Assembly: GCA_029259595.1 (NCBI GenBank)
Contig: JAJDEW010000038.1
Span: 1-60,396, forward strand
Length of the DNA stretch: 60,396 bases
Origin: Planctomycetota bacterium
GTDB lineage: Bacteria; Planctomycetota; UBA1135; GCA-002686595
Direction: 5' to 3'
Position 1 is the stretch's first letter. Each line of letters begins with the position of its first letter. The notes beneath the pieces were generated by a model. It was not told the origin of the DNA. It saw only the letters and a program-made list of their open reading frames with translations, and searched no databases. The position numbers and the translations under genes were made by a program. This document shows positions 9,819 to 18,046 of the stretch, piece after piece.

Positions 9819-10871
9819 TCACACGGGCTTCTTGATGCTGTTCAACAGGGTTCGTCGCAATCCGGGGAAGAGCTTGAGCAGGCGCGAGGCTCCGCGTCGC
9901 AGGGGCCCTTCCGAGCCCCAGGCCCAGCGCCTGAGCGTGTTGCCGGCACCGCGCTTCAACTTGCGCACGCGCAGGCGCAGCGGTGGCGGAATCACGCCGG
10001 CGTGTACCGTTTCGTAGCCCAGCTCGCGCATCAGATCGCCGGCGACGTATTCGACCGCATGCAGCTCGGCCGAACTCATTTCGTCGCGCCAGCCTTCGGT
10101 GCGACCGGTTCGAAAGAAGCCGGCAGGAGCCGTACTCGAGCCACGCATCTTCTCCAGGCTGCAGGCTTCTACGGCCTGGGCACACAGGTCGCGGTCGGCG
10201 TCGAGTCCGAGGAAGCCGAAGATCTCGCCCAGCCCCTCGACGCTGTCCTTGCGCAGTGCTTCGTAGTGGACTTCGAGGTAGCGATCGGTCTTGCTCGCGA
10301 TCGCGCGCGCGCGCCGGACGTCGTCGCACCATTCCTGTGCGACCGAAAGCGGATCGTGCGAGAAGCGCGTGGGGTCCGCCCAGGACTTCGCAGCGCTGCG
10401 GTGCGAGCAGAAGACACTCCGCGGGTCGCGGACGACGTGCAGGAAGGTCGCGTCGGGAAAAATTTCGAGCACGTCTTCCCAGACCTGCACGTATTCGGGC
10501 GTTTGCTCGACGAGAACGCGCGTGTTGTCCTGGCAGTCGGCGAAGTGATCGTAGACGTCGTTCGCGAGCTCGCGCGCATGCCGGAGATAGAGCTCACGCG
10601 GGAGGACCGAAGCGAGCGGCACACGATCGAGCCCGCTCTTCGTGTCGCTCCCGTGGAGGCCTTGCGTCAAGTTCTTGCCCAGGACGCACATGCCGTAGCG
10701 TTCGTCGGAATCGAACCAACTCGAGAAGCGCTTCAGGCGACGAAAGAAGTCGATTTGCTGGAGCGCCACGACCTCGGGGTGTTGCGCGAGCAACAGCATC
10801 GTCCACGTCGTGCCGCTGCGCCTGCAGCCCACGATGAAGACGTGACGTCGCTCCTTGCCTCGCACCGCCAT
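9819..10871 (-). CDS. PAPS-dependent sulfotransferase within the NRPS operon
   Basis: 350 aa from the ATG at 10871, which lies 4 bases past the stop of the preceding NRPS gene; longer in-frame extensions run into that gene and are rejected. The N-terminus has the 5'-phosphosulfate-binding loop (HVFIVGCRRSGTTWTMLLLA, residues ~10-29; core RRSGTTW) and a later VRDPRSVFCSHRSA segment matches the 3'-phosphate-binding motif (R..S). These are the two PAPS signatures of the Sulfotransfer_1/3 family. Being translationally sandwiched between two synthetase genes, it most likely moves sulfate from PAPS to a hydroxyl of the peptide or a carrier-bound intermediate. The hydroxyl may be one made by the oxygenase of the same operon or a Ser/Thr/Tyr side chain. 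That role is inference from position; the fold assignment is firm. Confidence 0.9.
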   Translation of the reverse strand: MAVRGKERRHVFIVGCRRSGTTWTMLLLAQHPEVVALQQIDFFRRLKRFSSWFDSDERYGMCVLGKNLTQGLHGSDTKSGLDRVPLASVLPRELYLRHARELANDVYDHFADCQDNTRVLVEQTPEYVQVWEDVLEIFPDATFLHVVRDPRSVFCSHRSAAKSWADPTRFSHDPLSVAQEWCDDVRRARAIASKTDRYLEVHYEALRKDSVEGLGEIFGFLGLDADRDLCAQAVEACSLEKMRGSSTAPAGFFRTGRTEGWRDEMSSAELHAVEYVAGDLMRELGYETVHAGVIPPPLRLRVRKLKRGAGNTLRRWAWGSEGPLRRGASRLLKLFPGLRRTLLNSIKKPV

Positions 10872-10875
10872 CGCC

Positions 10876-13800
10876 TCAGCCCTCTCCCAGAGCCGCCTCG
10901 GCTTCGTCGTCGTCCATCTGCATGACCTGCAGGATGACCTTGGCCGTGCGTTCGATCCGGTCACGCTCGACCTCGTCGCGGACGAGGTGGCGCGCGAAGG
11001 AGCCGACCGAGGGGTGGTCGAAGAGCAACCGTAGCGGAAGCTCGATCTCGAGGTCCTCGATCACACGTGCGAACAGGCGCGTCGCCAGGATCGAGTGTCC
11101 ACCCAGGGCGAAGAAGTCCTCGTTCACGCCGACCGTGTCGAGGCTCAGGACATCGGCCCAGATGCCGCACAGAAGCGTCTCGAGCGCGGTGTCAGGAGCC
11201 TCGATGACGCGCTCGCGCGTCGCCGCGAGCGTTTCGGGCGCAGGCAGGGACTTGCGGTCGATCTTGCCGTTCGGAAGGTGCGGCAGCGTATCGACGGGGA
11301 CGAAGCGTGAAGGCTGCATGTAGTCGGGCAAGGGCGCCGCGAGCCAGGCGGCCAGGGCGCTTTCGTCCGGAGTTCGACCTTCGCGGGGGACGAACAGGGC
11401 CACGAGACGGTCGTCGTCAGCGCTCGCGCGGGCGACGACGACGGCGGCCTCCGTCACGTCCGCGTGCGTGCTCAGGACGGCTTCGATCTCCTCGAGCTCG
11501 ATGCGGTAGCCGCGTACCTTGACCTGCGAGTCGAGGCGGCCGAGGAACTCGAGCTGGCCGTCCGCGAACCAGCGCCCGCGATCTCCGGTGCGATAAATGC
11601 GCTCGCCGGTCGTCGCATGCGTGCCGAACTTCTCCGCGGTCAGCTCGGGGCGATCGAGGTAGCCCGCGGCCAGGCCCGGACCACCGATGCAAATCTCGCC
11701 CGCGAGGCCCAGCGGGGTCGGGCGGCCCTGCGGGTCGAGCACGTGCACGCGCGCGCCGGGGATCGGCCGCCCGATCGGAACAGGCGTGCGCCCTTCCAGT
11801 GCGGCGCAAGCAAAGACCGTGCTCCAGACGGTCGCCTCCGTGGGTCCGTACTCGTTGAAGAGTGGCGTGGTTTCGAGCCGTTCGGCATGACGGCGAACGA
11901 GGTCGACCGGGCAGGCCTCTCCGGCGACGATGACCGTCCGCAGCGATGCGAGCTCGTCCTCCCGCGCGTGCTCGAGAATCAGGCCCCACAGCGAGGGCAG
12001 GCACAGGATGTGAGAGATGGAGCCCGCCGCGATCCGGGCAGGCAGGGCCGGAATCTCGCGCTCGAAGCCGTCGTCCGGCAGGACCAGCGTTCCGCCGTCG
12101 GCCAGGGTCCAGAAGAGCCCCGCGACCGAGCTGTCGAAGGCGAACGAGCTCGCGAGCAGGTAGGCGGAGACCGGCTGTCGGTAGTAGGCGAGTCGCGCGG
12201 CCGTCGAGAAGGCCAGGTTCGCGTGCGTGATCGGCACGCCTTTCGGTTGGCCGGACGAGCCCGACGTGTAGATGACGTAGGCGGCAGCGGACAGGGGCGG
12301 CAGCTCGTCGAGGGACCGGCTGTCCAGCTTGTCGATGTCCGCGGCGTCGGCGTCGAAGAGCACGGTCGTGCCGTCAAAGGCGCCGAGCTTCCCGGCGTCG
12401 GCGCTGCGGGAGACGACGACGGTCGTGCCCGAATCCGCGAGCATGAAGGCGATGCGTTCGGCCGGATACCCCGGCGGCAGCGGCAAGTAGGCTGCCCCTG
12501 CCTTCTGAACGGCCAAGAGCGCCGTGACCAGGTCGACGCAACGGTCGAGAAAGACGCCGACGATGTCGCCGCGCGCGACGCCCCGGCTCGCGAGCCAGCG
12601 GGCGAGCCGGTTCGAGCGCCGATCCAGCTCTTCATAGGTCAACGCTTCGCCGGAGGCTCGGACCGCGATGGCGTCGGGGACCTGGGCGACACGCTCCGCG
12701 AAGCGCTCGAGGACGTTCCTCCCGGCTTCGGTCGCGGGCAGGTCCGCATCGCGGACATGGCTGGCGACGCGGGTGCGCTCGGTGTCGTCGGCCCACTCCA
12801 GCTCGAGGAGTCCGGCCTCCGGTGCCGCGAGCGCGTGGACGAGCCCCGTGCGGAGTTGGCGCAAGAGGAGCCGTGCATCGTCCTGACCGAGGTGCGTGGT
12901 CGCGAGCCTCAGGCGCAGGCCGTCGTGCACGCGGCAACAGGCGAGGCCGAGCCGGAAGGCGTCGGGGACGCCGCGCACGAGGCGCGGGCGGAAGGTCGTG
13001 GCGCCGGCGGTGCGTTCGTCTCCCGGCTCGTACCACGCGAAGCCCAGCGTCCCGTGAGCCGCTCCCGGGAGGCGCTTCGGATCGAAGAACTCGAACCACT
13101 CCTCGGCCTTGCCGGCCTCGTCGTCATACCGACGCGCCAAGCTTGCGAGCGTGTCATCCGGCAGGATCCGCAGCGGCAGCGGCAGGGCCTTCTCAAAGGG
13201 CCCCTGCGCGACGTCGAGGCCCTCGTACGAGCGTCCGGGGAAGGCCACCGCCAAGAGCAGGCGGTCCGCGTCGACGGCGCTGGAGAGCAGCCGGGCCCAA
13301 ACCGCGGCGACGAGGGCTTCGGGAGCGACCGAGAGCTGCTCGGCCGTGCCGACGAGCAGCTCGAGTTCGTTCGCGTCGAGCCGGAGCTCACATTCGGCCC
13401 CACCCCGAGCGGAGTTCGTGTCGTCGAGCTCGAACGGGTGCCGGAAGTCCGAGCCGTGGACTTCGAGCTTGCGCCAGAAGGCCAGCCCGTCGGGTGCCTC
13501 GTCCGAGCTGAACATGTCCTCTTGCCACTGCGCGACATCGGCGTACTGCAGCGGTTCGTCGGTGTCGGTGGCGCTCTCGCCCGCGAGCTCGGCCGCGAGC
13601 TCGCTCACGAGATTTTCGAGCGACGTCACGTCTCCGGCCAGGGCGGATTGCGCCAGGACGAGCGTCGTCGCCTCGGCGGCGGTACGCACGAGGGCGACGC
13701 GCAGGGTCTTGCCCGTGGCCAGATCGTAGGGCGTCGTGCCGAGCTTGCGCGCGAGCGTTTCGATCTCGGAGTTCGCTTCTGATGCGGGGCGTGAGCGGAG

Positions 13801-14070
13801 ATCGACCTCCTGGAGGTCGAGCGCCGGAGGCTCGACGATCAGCTGGACAGGGATACTCGTATCCGGCAGCACGCGAAAGGCGGAGTGCAGGATCTCATGG
13901 CGTGCGATCAAAGCCTCGAGCGCGGAAACGAGCTCCGCCGTCAGCAGCGGTCCGTGTACGTCCACGACCAGCGTCGCGGAGAGACCCGTCTTCGGCGCCA
14001 GCTCCTGCCGCTCCCAGAGCCGCCGCTGTTGCGGAGACAGTCCGTAGCCTTCGAGGGTCCCTTCGCTCAC
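10876..14070 (-). CDS. NRPS module with degenerate condensation domain, C*-A-T
   Basis: 1064 aa. The start is the GTG at 14070, which overlaps the TGA of the oxygenase gene by 4 bases (GTGA); the upstream ATG at 14205 would overlap it by 139 bases. Domains: C-like ~5-440, where the catalytic HHxxxDG is replaced by SALAGDV (142-148), so peptide-bond catalysis should be lost; A ~455-945 (YTSGSSGQPKG 601-611, YGPTE, YRTGD, NGKIDRKSL); carrier T ~960-1030 with GGHS, Ser993; acidic tail ~1035-1064. Aligning to GrsA, I read the specificity residues as roughly DSALIAEVWK, substrate unassigned. The free-standing condensation domain encoded two genes upstream has an intact HHIVSDG and may act in trans for this module. 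The tail could be a docking element for the next synthetase. Confidence 0.93.
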   Translation of the reverse strand: MSEGTLEGYGLSPQQRRLWERQELAPKTGLSATLVVDVHGPLLTAELVSALEALIARHEILHSAFRVLPDTSIPVQLIVEPPALDLQEVDLRSRPASEANSEIETLARKLGTTPYDLATGKTLRVALVRTAAEATTLVLAQSALAGDVTSLENLVSELAAELAGESATDTDEPLQYADVAQWQEDMFSSDEAPDGLAFWRKLEVHGSDFRHPFELDDTNSARGGAECELRLDANELELLVGTAEQLSVAPEALVAAVWARLLSSAVDADRLLLAVAFPGRSYEGLDVAQGPFEKALPLPLRILPDDTLASLARRYDDEAGKAEEWFEFFDPKRLPGAAHGTLGFAWYEPGDERTAGATTFRPRLVRGVPDAFRLGLACCRVHDGLRLRLATTHLGQDDARLLLRQLRTGLVHALAAPEAGLLELEWADDTERTRVASHVRDADLPATEAGRNVLERFAERVAQVPDAIAVRASGEALTYEELDRRSNRLARWLASRGVARGDIVGVFLDRCVDLVTALLAVQKAGAAYLPLPPGYPAERIAFMLADSGTTVVVSRSADAGKLGAFDGTTVLFDADAADIDKLDSRSLDELPPLSAAAYVIYTSGSSGQPKGVPITHANLAFSTAARLAYYRQPVSAYLLASSFAFDSSVAGLFWTLADGGTLVLPDDGFEREIPALPARIAAGSISHILCLPSLWGLILEHAREDELASLRTVIVAGEACPVDLVRRHAERLETTPLFNEYGPTEATVWSTVFACAALEGRTPVPIGRPIPGARVHVLDPQGRPTPLGLAGEICIGGPGLAAGYLDRPELTAEKFGTHATTGERIYRTGDRGRWFADGQLEFLGRLDSQVKVRGYRIELEEIEAVLSTHADVTEAAVVVARASADDDRLVALFVPREGRTPDESALAAWLAAPLPDYMQPSRFVPVDTLPHLPNGKIDRKSLPAPETLAATRERVIEAPDTALETLLCGIWADVLSLDTVGVNEDFFALGGHSILATRLFARVIEDLEIELPLRLLFDHPSVGSFARHLVRDEVERDRIERTAKVILQVMQMDDDEAEAALGEG

Positions 14071-15125
14071 GTCGTGCTCTTGCTCGGGGACCACGGCTCG
14101 GACATCGCGACCAGCGTCAGGCGATCCCCCGTATAAGGCTCGCGACCGTGGGCGATGCGGAGGTTGTCGTAGAGCGCCACGTCGCCGACGTGCCAGGCGA
14201 AGCAAGCCTTCTCCGCGCGGTAGGCGGCGAGGATGTGCGCGACGGTTTCGGTCTGGATGGGCGAGCCGTCACCGTAGAACGTGTTGTAGGGTAGCTCGTC
14301 CGGCCCGAGGCCGCTGGTCAGCGAGTTGCCGACCGCCGCATCCAGCGCGCTGACGTGAAAGAAGGCGGCGTGGTTGAACCACAGCGGCAGGTCCGAGCGG
14401 GGGTGGTGAATCACGGCAGCGCGGACCTGGCGCGTGCGGAGACGACCTTCGGCCTTCCACTCGAACTCGATCCCGTTCTTCTGGCCGTAGGCTTCGGCCG
14501 CCGCCGGGTCCTCGGTCTGGAAGACTTCCTGCCACGTGAGGCCGAAGCCGTCGTTGAAGTTGCGGACGTACAGGACACCGAGCTCTTCGAACCTCGCGCG
14601 CAGCTCGGGAGCGAGCCGCTCGTAGACCCGGTGGACGTCCCCGATGGGCGTCTCGCCGCCGGTCTCCGCATTCAGGACGCAGCCGAAGTAGATCCGGCGC
14701 GGACAGGCGGCCCAGTAGGTGCCTTCATTGTGCAGATTAATGGACTGTTCCGGCGGGTAGGTCGTGGCGTTGTACACGCGATCGGCGAACTCGCTGCGAG
14801 GCGTCGAGCGGTCCTTGTACTCGAGCCGTTCGCCGTCGGAGGTCGCGGACACGAAGTGTTCGAAACCTTCGATGCCGCCCTCCTCGAAGCCGCGGAAGAG
14901 CAACGCGTGGTGCTCCGCGAACAGCTCCTCGACAAAGGGCCTGTTCTTCGCCGCCCACTCCTCGAGCCTCACCCCGCCGACCTTGCAACGGACGAGGTAG
15001 GGGATGGCCTTGTCTTCGAGCAGAGGTCGTACCTCGACCCAGTCGGTCTGCGTGGATGCGACGGGGCGTCTGTGGCCGCCCGGCCGATTCTGCGGACCCT
15101 TCGGATTCGCTCGTCTGGACTTCAT
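14067..15125 (-). CDS. SyrP/TauD-type Fe(II)/2-oxoglutarate oxygenase
   Basis: 352 aa. ATG at 15125 overlaps the stop of the preceding condensation-domain gene (ATGA); its own stop overlaps the next NRPS start (GTGA). Residues ~55-340 form a TauD-like double-stranded beta-helix. Iron ligands appear as H132-N-E134 (LHNEGTY) and H326, with R335 as the likely 2-oxoglutarate carboxylate partner (HGREPYTGDR). HxE instead of TauD's HxD, in an 'LHNE' context, is typical of the SyrP/clavaminate-synthase-like clade that hydroxylates amino acids free or tethered to carrier proteins during NRPS biosynthesis. The HxE/HxD carboxylate also excludes a halogenase, which has Ala or Gly there. I infer it hydroxylates an amino-acid building block or a tethered residue, perhaps generating the hydroxyl later sulfated. 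Exact substrate unknown. Confidence 0.92.
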   Translation of the reverse strand: MKSRRANPKGPQNRPGGHRRPVASTQTDWVEVRPLLEDKAIPYLVRCKVGGVRLEEWAAKNRPFVEELFAEHHALLFRGFEEGGIEGFEHFVSATSDGERLEYKDRSTPRSEFADRVYNATTYPPEQSINLHNEGTYWAACPRRIYFGCVLNAETGGETPIGDVHRVYERLAPELRARFEELGVLYVRNFNDGFGLTWQEVFQTEDPAAAEAYGQKNGIEFEWKAEGRLRTRQVRAAVIHHPRSDLPLWFNHAAFFHVSALDAAVGNSLTSGLGPDELPYNTFYGDGSPIQTETVAHILAAYRAEKACFAWHVGDVALYDNLRIAHGREPYTGDRLTLVAMSEPWSPSKSTT

Positions 15126-16657
15126 GTGGTTTCACCGGGCTGAACGGACTTCCTGCGGACACGTTGCAGGTCATGGAGGCGCGCGTCGCGTCGGGCTCGC
15201 TTGAGCCCGGTCGCCTCGCTGCGCGTGCTCGCCTCGAGCCCCTCTCTCAGAAGGCTGAGGCGTGTCTTGGGTTCGTGGAGCAGTCGCCGCACCGTCTCGG
15301 TCCAATGCCGTGCGAAGCGCTCGATCGTCTCGCGCTGGAAGAGCCCGGCGTCGTACTCGAAGAAGGCCTTCACCGAAGTCTCCGTCTCGTCCACGATCAG
15401 GCTCAGGTCGAACCGTGCGTGCCCGCCGTCGACGAAGCGATAGCTGCCGCGACCGCCGCCGAGCGTCAGGGGGCGGACGACATCGCGCATGTGCGCGAAC
15501 CAGTGGCGGAAGGCTTGCTCGCGTTCGAGGCCCTGCTCGACGCGAACCAGGCGCGCGACCTCTTCGAAGGGCACGTCACCGTTCGCGCAAGCATCCGTCG
15601 AGCTGCCGGCGACGCGCTTGACGAGCTCCTCGAGGGTCGGGTCGCCGCTCAGGTCGACGCGCAGTGCGATCGTTCGGACGAAGAAGCCGATGACCTGCTC
15701 GAGCTCGACGCGATCGCGGGCCGAATTCGGAATGCAGGTAACGATGTCCTGGGTGTGCCCGAGGCTCGCAAGCAGCGCGAACCACGACGCGAGCAGCAGC
15801 TGGTTGCTGGTTCGACCCTCGCGCCGACACACTTCGCGCAGCCTGGGTACGAGTTCGTCCGGCAGACGGAAGAACAGCATGGCTCCGGTCTGCCCGGCAT
15901 TCGCCCGCGTGCCGTCGTACGGAAGCTCGAGGGCCGGAACCTCGCGCGCGAAGACTTCCTGCCAGTGGGCGAGCTTGGCAGCGTCGGGGCCTGCGTCGGC
16001 CCGCGCGCGTTGCCAGGCCGCGAAGTCACCGTAGGAAACCCGCTCGGGGGGCGGCGGCGCTGTCTGTCCTGCCGCGAACGCATCGTGCAAGCGCGACAGC
16101 TCACCGGCGAACACGGCGTAGGAAACGCCGTCCGAAACGATGTGGTGCATCGTCAACACCAAGGCCCAGTCGCGTGCGTCGAGGCGGACGAGCGTGGCCC
16201 GCCAGAGCGGAGCGGTGTCGAGCGGAAAGGGCCGCGTTGCTTCCTCGCGTTCCAGCCGAGCGAGGGCAGAGTCGCGCTCGTCCGGTTCGGAACCGGACAG
16301 GTCGACTTCCCGGAAGGGGAGCTCGATCGCGGCGGCGATGTGCTGCACGGGTTCCCCGCGGTCGGCGACGATCGATGTCCGCAATGTCTCGTGCCGACGA
16401 ACCAGCTCTTCGAGCGCGGCGCGGAAGGCCGGAGGATCGAGCTCGGCCTGTGCCACGTGCAAGGTGATGCAGTCGTTGTAAAGCGAAGTTCCCGGATCGA
16501 GTCGATCCAGGAACCAGAGGCGCCTTTGGTCGTGCGACAAGGGGGCTTCCCCCGGCGATTCACGTGGGGGAATCGTCGCTGCGCGCGCGCTCGTCTCGAT
16601 GCCACGCTCGCGGAGGAGTTTGGCCAGGAGCTTCAGGCGTTCGGGGGAGGGGGACAT
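15122..16657 (-). CDS. Free-standing NRPS condensation domain
   Basis: 511 aa, a single condensation domain without A or T partners. Visible core motifs: LSHDQRRLWFLDRLDPG (C1-like, 41-57), RRHETLRTSI (C2), intact HHIVSDG (171-177, C3), YGDFAAWQ (C4), IGFFVRTIALRVDLSGDPTL (C5) and FARHWTETVRRLL near the end. The start ATG at 16657 follows the SHMT-like gene by 15 bases, and its stop overlaps the oxygenase start. Two other C domains of this operon are damaged (one truncated, one without HHxxxDG). The simplest reading is that this enzyme supplies condensation in trans, joining the methylated first residue to the second. It could instead acylate the first residue or act on another nucleophile. 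The N-terminal ~38 residues (ERLKLLAKLLRERGI) resemble the helical leader of the terminal synthetase and may be a docking piece. Confidence 0.93.
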   Translation of the reverse strand: MSPSPERLKLLAKLLRERGIETSARAATIPPRESPGEAPLSHDQRRLWFLDRLDPGTSLYNDCITLHVAQAELDPPAFRAALEELVRRHETLRTSIVADRGEPVQHIAAAIELPFREVDLSGSEPDERDSALARLEREEATRPFPLDTAPLWRATLVRLDARDWALVLTMHHIVSDGVSYAVFAGELSRLHDAFAAGQTAPPPPERVSYGDFAAWQRARADAGPDAAKLAHWQEVFAREVPALELPYDGTRANAGQTGAMLFFRLPDELVPRLREVCRREGRTSNQLLLASWFALLASLGHTQDIVTCIPNSARDRVELEQVIGFFVRTIALRVDLSGDPTLEELVKRVAGSSTDACANGDVPFEEVARLVRVEQGLEREQAFRHWFAHMRDVVRPLTLGGGRGSYRFVDGGHARFDLSLIVDETETSVKAFFEYDAGLFQRETIERFARHWTETVRRLLHEPKTRLSLLREGLEASTRSEATGLKRARRDARLHDLQRVRRKSVQPGETT

Positions 16658-16672
16658 GGACGACGGGAAGGA

Positions 16673-18046
16673 TCAGCTCCAGGACGAGGGCGCCGGGTAG
16701 GTCGAAATCGGCCGGCGCTCGCAGATGGCACGGATGGAGCGCGTGACGCTTGCGCGAAGCTCGGGATCGAGGCGATAGCTCGTGTCCGTCGTCTGCTGCA
16801 ACGACCGTAGCACCTCGTGGATCAGATCGACGCACTCGATCATGTCGGAGGGCTGCATCTTGCGGATCGCGAGGCCGTTCGTGCCGAGCCGGATCCCGCT
16901 CGTTACCGCGGGCGGCTTGACGTCGTACGGAATGCGGTTCTTGTTGACGACGATCCCGCAGTCCTCGAGGGCCTTCTCCGCGTTGACGCCCGTGATGCCC
17001 GCCGCGAGAACGTCGACCACGACGATGTGATTGTCCGTCCCCCCCGTGATCACGCGGTAGCCCTTGTCCATGAAAGCCTGGGCGAGCGCCTTCGAAAGGG
17101 AAACGATGCGTTGCGCGACCTCCTTGAATTCGGCGCCCTGCACCCAGGCCAGCCCGCGCGCCTTCGAGGCGATCGCGCTCTGGTTCGGAGCACCCTGGAA
17201 GTAGGGGAAGACGCGTTTTTGGATCAGGTTGCTCAGCGTCGTCGTGCCGCCCGGCGACGTTTGGTCGAAGTCTCGGCCCATCAGGATGAGGCCGCCACGG
17301 CCGCCGTACAGCTGCTTGTGCGTGCAGGTCGTCGTGAAGTGTGCGTGGTCGATCGGGCTCGGGTGCAAGCCCGCCACGACCAGGCCCGCGATGTGCGTGA
17401 TGTCGGCCAGGAGGTAGGCGTCGATCTCGTCGGCAACGGCGCGGAAGCGCTCCCAGTCAATGCGACGTGGGTAGGCCGTCGTGCCGCAGATGATGAGCTT
17501 CGGACGGTGCTCGAGCGCCAGGGCTCGCATCCCGTCGTAGTCGATCTCCTCGGTCTTCGTCAGGCCGTAGCCGATCGCATCGAAGACGCGACCGGAGATC
17601 GAGGCCTTCGATCCGTGGGTCAGGTGTCCGCCCGCGTCGAGATCCAGGCCCAGGAGCTTGTCGCCCGGCTGCAGGACGCTGAACATGACCACCTCGTTCG
17701 CGGACGTGGCCGACATGGACTGGACATTCGCGAAGCGTGCGCCGAAGGCGGACTTGGCGCGCTCGATCGCCAGGTTTTCGATTTCGTCGATGTGCTTGCA
17801 GCCGGCGTGGAAGCGCGCTCCCGGATAGCCCTCGGCGGTCACGTTCATCGTCGGCATGGCTTCGCAGATGAGCGCCGAAGGATCCGCAATGCTCGACGAA
17901 GCGACCATCGTCAGGGAGTTGGCCTGGCGCTCGTACTCGTCCTGCAGGATGCGGCACAACTCGGGGTCCGACTGTTGCAGCCGCTCGACGGCGGCCTGGA
18001 CGAATCTCGAGAGATCAGAGCGTGTTTCGAGTTCCTGCATGGTCAT
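16673..18046 (-). CDS. Serine hydroxymethyltransferase-like PLP enzyme of the NRPS operon
   Basis: 457 aa; ATG at 18046 overlaps the stop of the first NRPS gene (ATGA). The whole length aligns with GlyA-type serine/glycine hydroxymethyltransferase: Y-GYPGARFHAGCKHID region (~70-87), D215-I-T-H218 (PLP ring contact and stacking His), and the PLP lysine K244 in TTCTHKQLYGGRGGLIL. The usual housekeeping motif is THKTLRGPRGG; here THKQLYGGRGG is a departure, as is EGYPG... RFHAGCKHID versus the common EGYPGKRYYGGCEYVD. This suggests a specialised paralogue, not the housekeeping enzyme. It probably makes a building block for the peptide by aldol chemistry on glycine, alanine or another amino acid, for example a hydroxymethylated or alpha-methyl amino acid, or it supplies serine/glycine. 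Role inferred from operon position; whether a housekeeping glyA exists elsewhere is unknown from this window. Confidence 0.88.
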   Translation of the reverse strand: MTMQELETRSDLSRFVQAAVERLQQSDPELCRILQDEYERQANSLTMVASSSIADPSALICEAMPTMNVTAEGYPGARFHAGCKHIDEIENLAIERAKSAFGARFANVQSMSATSANEVVMFSVLQPGDKLLGLDLDAGGHLTHGSKASISGRVFDAIGYGLTKTEEIDYDGMRALALEHRPKLIICGTTAYPRRIDWERFRAVADEIDAYLLADITHIAGLVVAGLHPSPIDHAHFTTTCTHKQLYGGRGGLILMGRDFDQTSPGGTTTLSNLIQKRVFPYFQGAPNQSAIASKARGLAWVQGAEFKEVAQRIVSLSKALAQAFMDKGYRVITGGTDNHIVVVDVLAAGITGVNAEKALEDCGIVVNKNRIPYDVKPPAVTSGIRLGTNGLAIRKMQPSDMIECVDLIHEVLRSLQQTTDTSYRLDPELRASVTRSIRAICERRPISTYPAPSSWS

